A stretch of 6,182 bases of DNA from Alphaproteobacteria bacterium (GTDB taxonomy: Bacteria > Pseudomonadota > Alphaproteobacteria > UBA8366 > GCA-2717185), in NCBI GenBank assembly GCA_016764135.1, contig JAESSL010000294.1:1-6182 (forward strand), written 5' to 3'. The notes beneath the pieces were generated by a model. The model searched no databases. It was given only the letters and a program-made list of their open reading frames with translations, and was not told where the DNA came from. Both the position numbers and the translations under genes were made by a program. Position 1 is the first letter of the stretch, and every line of letters begins with the position of its first letter. Of this stretch, positions 6,128 through 6,182 are shown piece by piece.

Positions 6128-6182
6128 CTTGTCCGCTTGTCCGCTTGTCCGCTTGTCCGCTTGTCCGCTTGTCCGCTTGTCC
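6128..6182. repeat. Octanucleotide tandem repeat, CTTGTCCG x 6.9, running off the right edge
   Basis: Six perfect copies of CTTGTCCG (6128-6175) are followed by seven bases of a seventh, at which point the window ends. There are no mismatches between copies. On the cyclase strand the unit reads CGGACAAG. The array ends about 190 bases upstream of the cyclase ATG and about 35 bases upstream of the candidate promoter. Perfect short-unit repeats of this kind gain and lose copies by replication slippage. Since the unit length is not a multiple of three, a copy change inside a gene would shift its frame. The true length is unknown because the edge cuts it. Confidence 0.95.

Noticed and set aside
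6128..6182. Reading the right-edge repeat as a CRISPR array
   Set aside because: The units are 8 bases and directly abutting, without spacers; it is a simple tandem repeat.

Overview
The window looks like chromosomal DNA of a GC-rich Gram-negative bacterium, most likely an alphaproteobacterium. This is judged from gene style, GC-rich codon choice and protein families, not from a marker gene. It is densely coded, with six protein genes (one cut by the left edge), no RNA genes, no transposase or integrase, and no CRISPR array.

Bases 1-2408 (+ strand) read as one tight cassette. It holds the tail of an HpcH/HpaI-type class II aldolase, a class III PLP aminotransferase of the glutamate-1-semialdehyde-aminomutase-like group, and a TauD/TfdA-type Fe(II)/2-oxoglutarate dioxygenase. 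Gaps are only 12 and 23 bases. An aldolase, an aminotransferase and an oxygenase together suggest catabolism of a small amino or hydroxy acid. The substrate cannot be read from sequence.

Bases 2428-3780 (- strand) form a queE-queD pair for 7-deazaguanine (preQ0/queuosine) precursor synthesis. QueD makes 6-carboxytetrahydropterin and QueE converts it to 7-carboxy-7-deazaguanine. Both proteins are non-standard. QueD keeps its zinc histidines and the Asp-His pair, but lacks the usual catalytic Cys and the usual late Glu. QueE has its three cluster cysteines spaced CX3CX38C because of a long insertion.

Bases 3781-3937 are a divergent intergenic region with candidate promoters. From 3938 to 4501 (+) lies a small protein with a GIY-YIG-like pattern. 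Convergent to it, from 5939 down to 4542 (-), is a six-helix membrane protein with a C-terminal class III adenylate/guanylate cyclase domain. Its upstream region carries a candidate sigma70-type promoter. Further upstream, an 8-base tandem repeat of almost seven copies runs off the right edge.

No clearly new multi-gene system is visible. The points most worth a second look are the paired deviations in QueD and QueE, the octamer repeat upstream of the cyclase, and the uncharacterised aldolase-aminotransferase-dioxygenase cassette.
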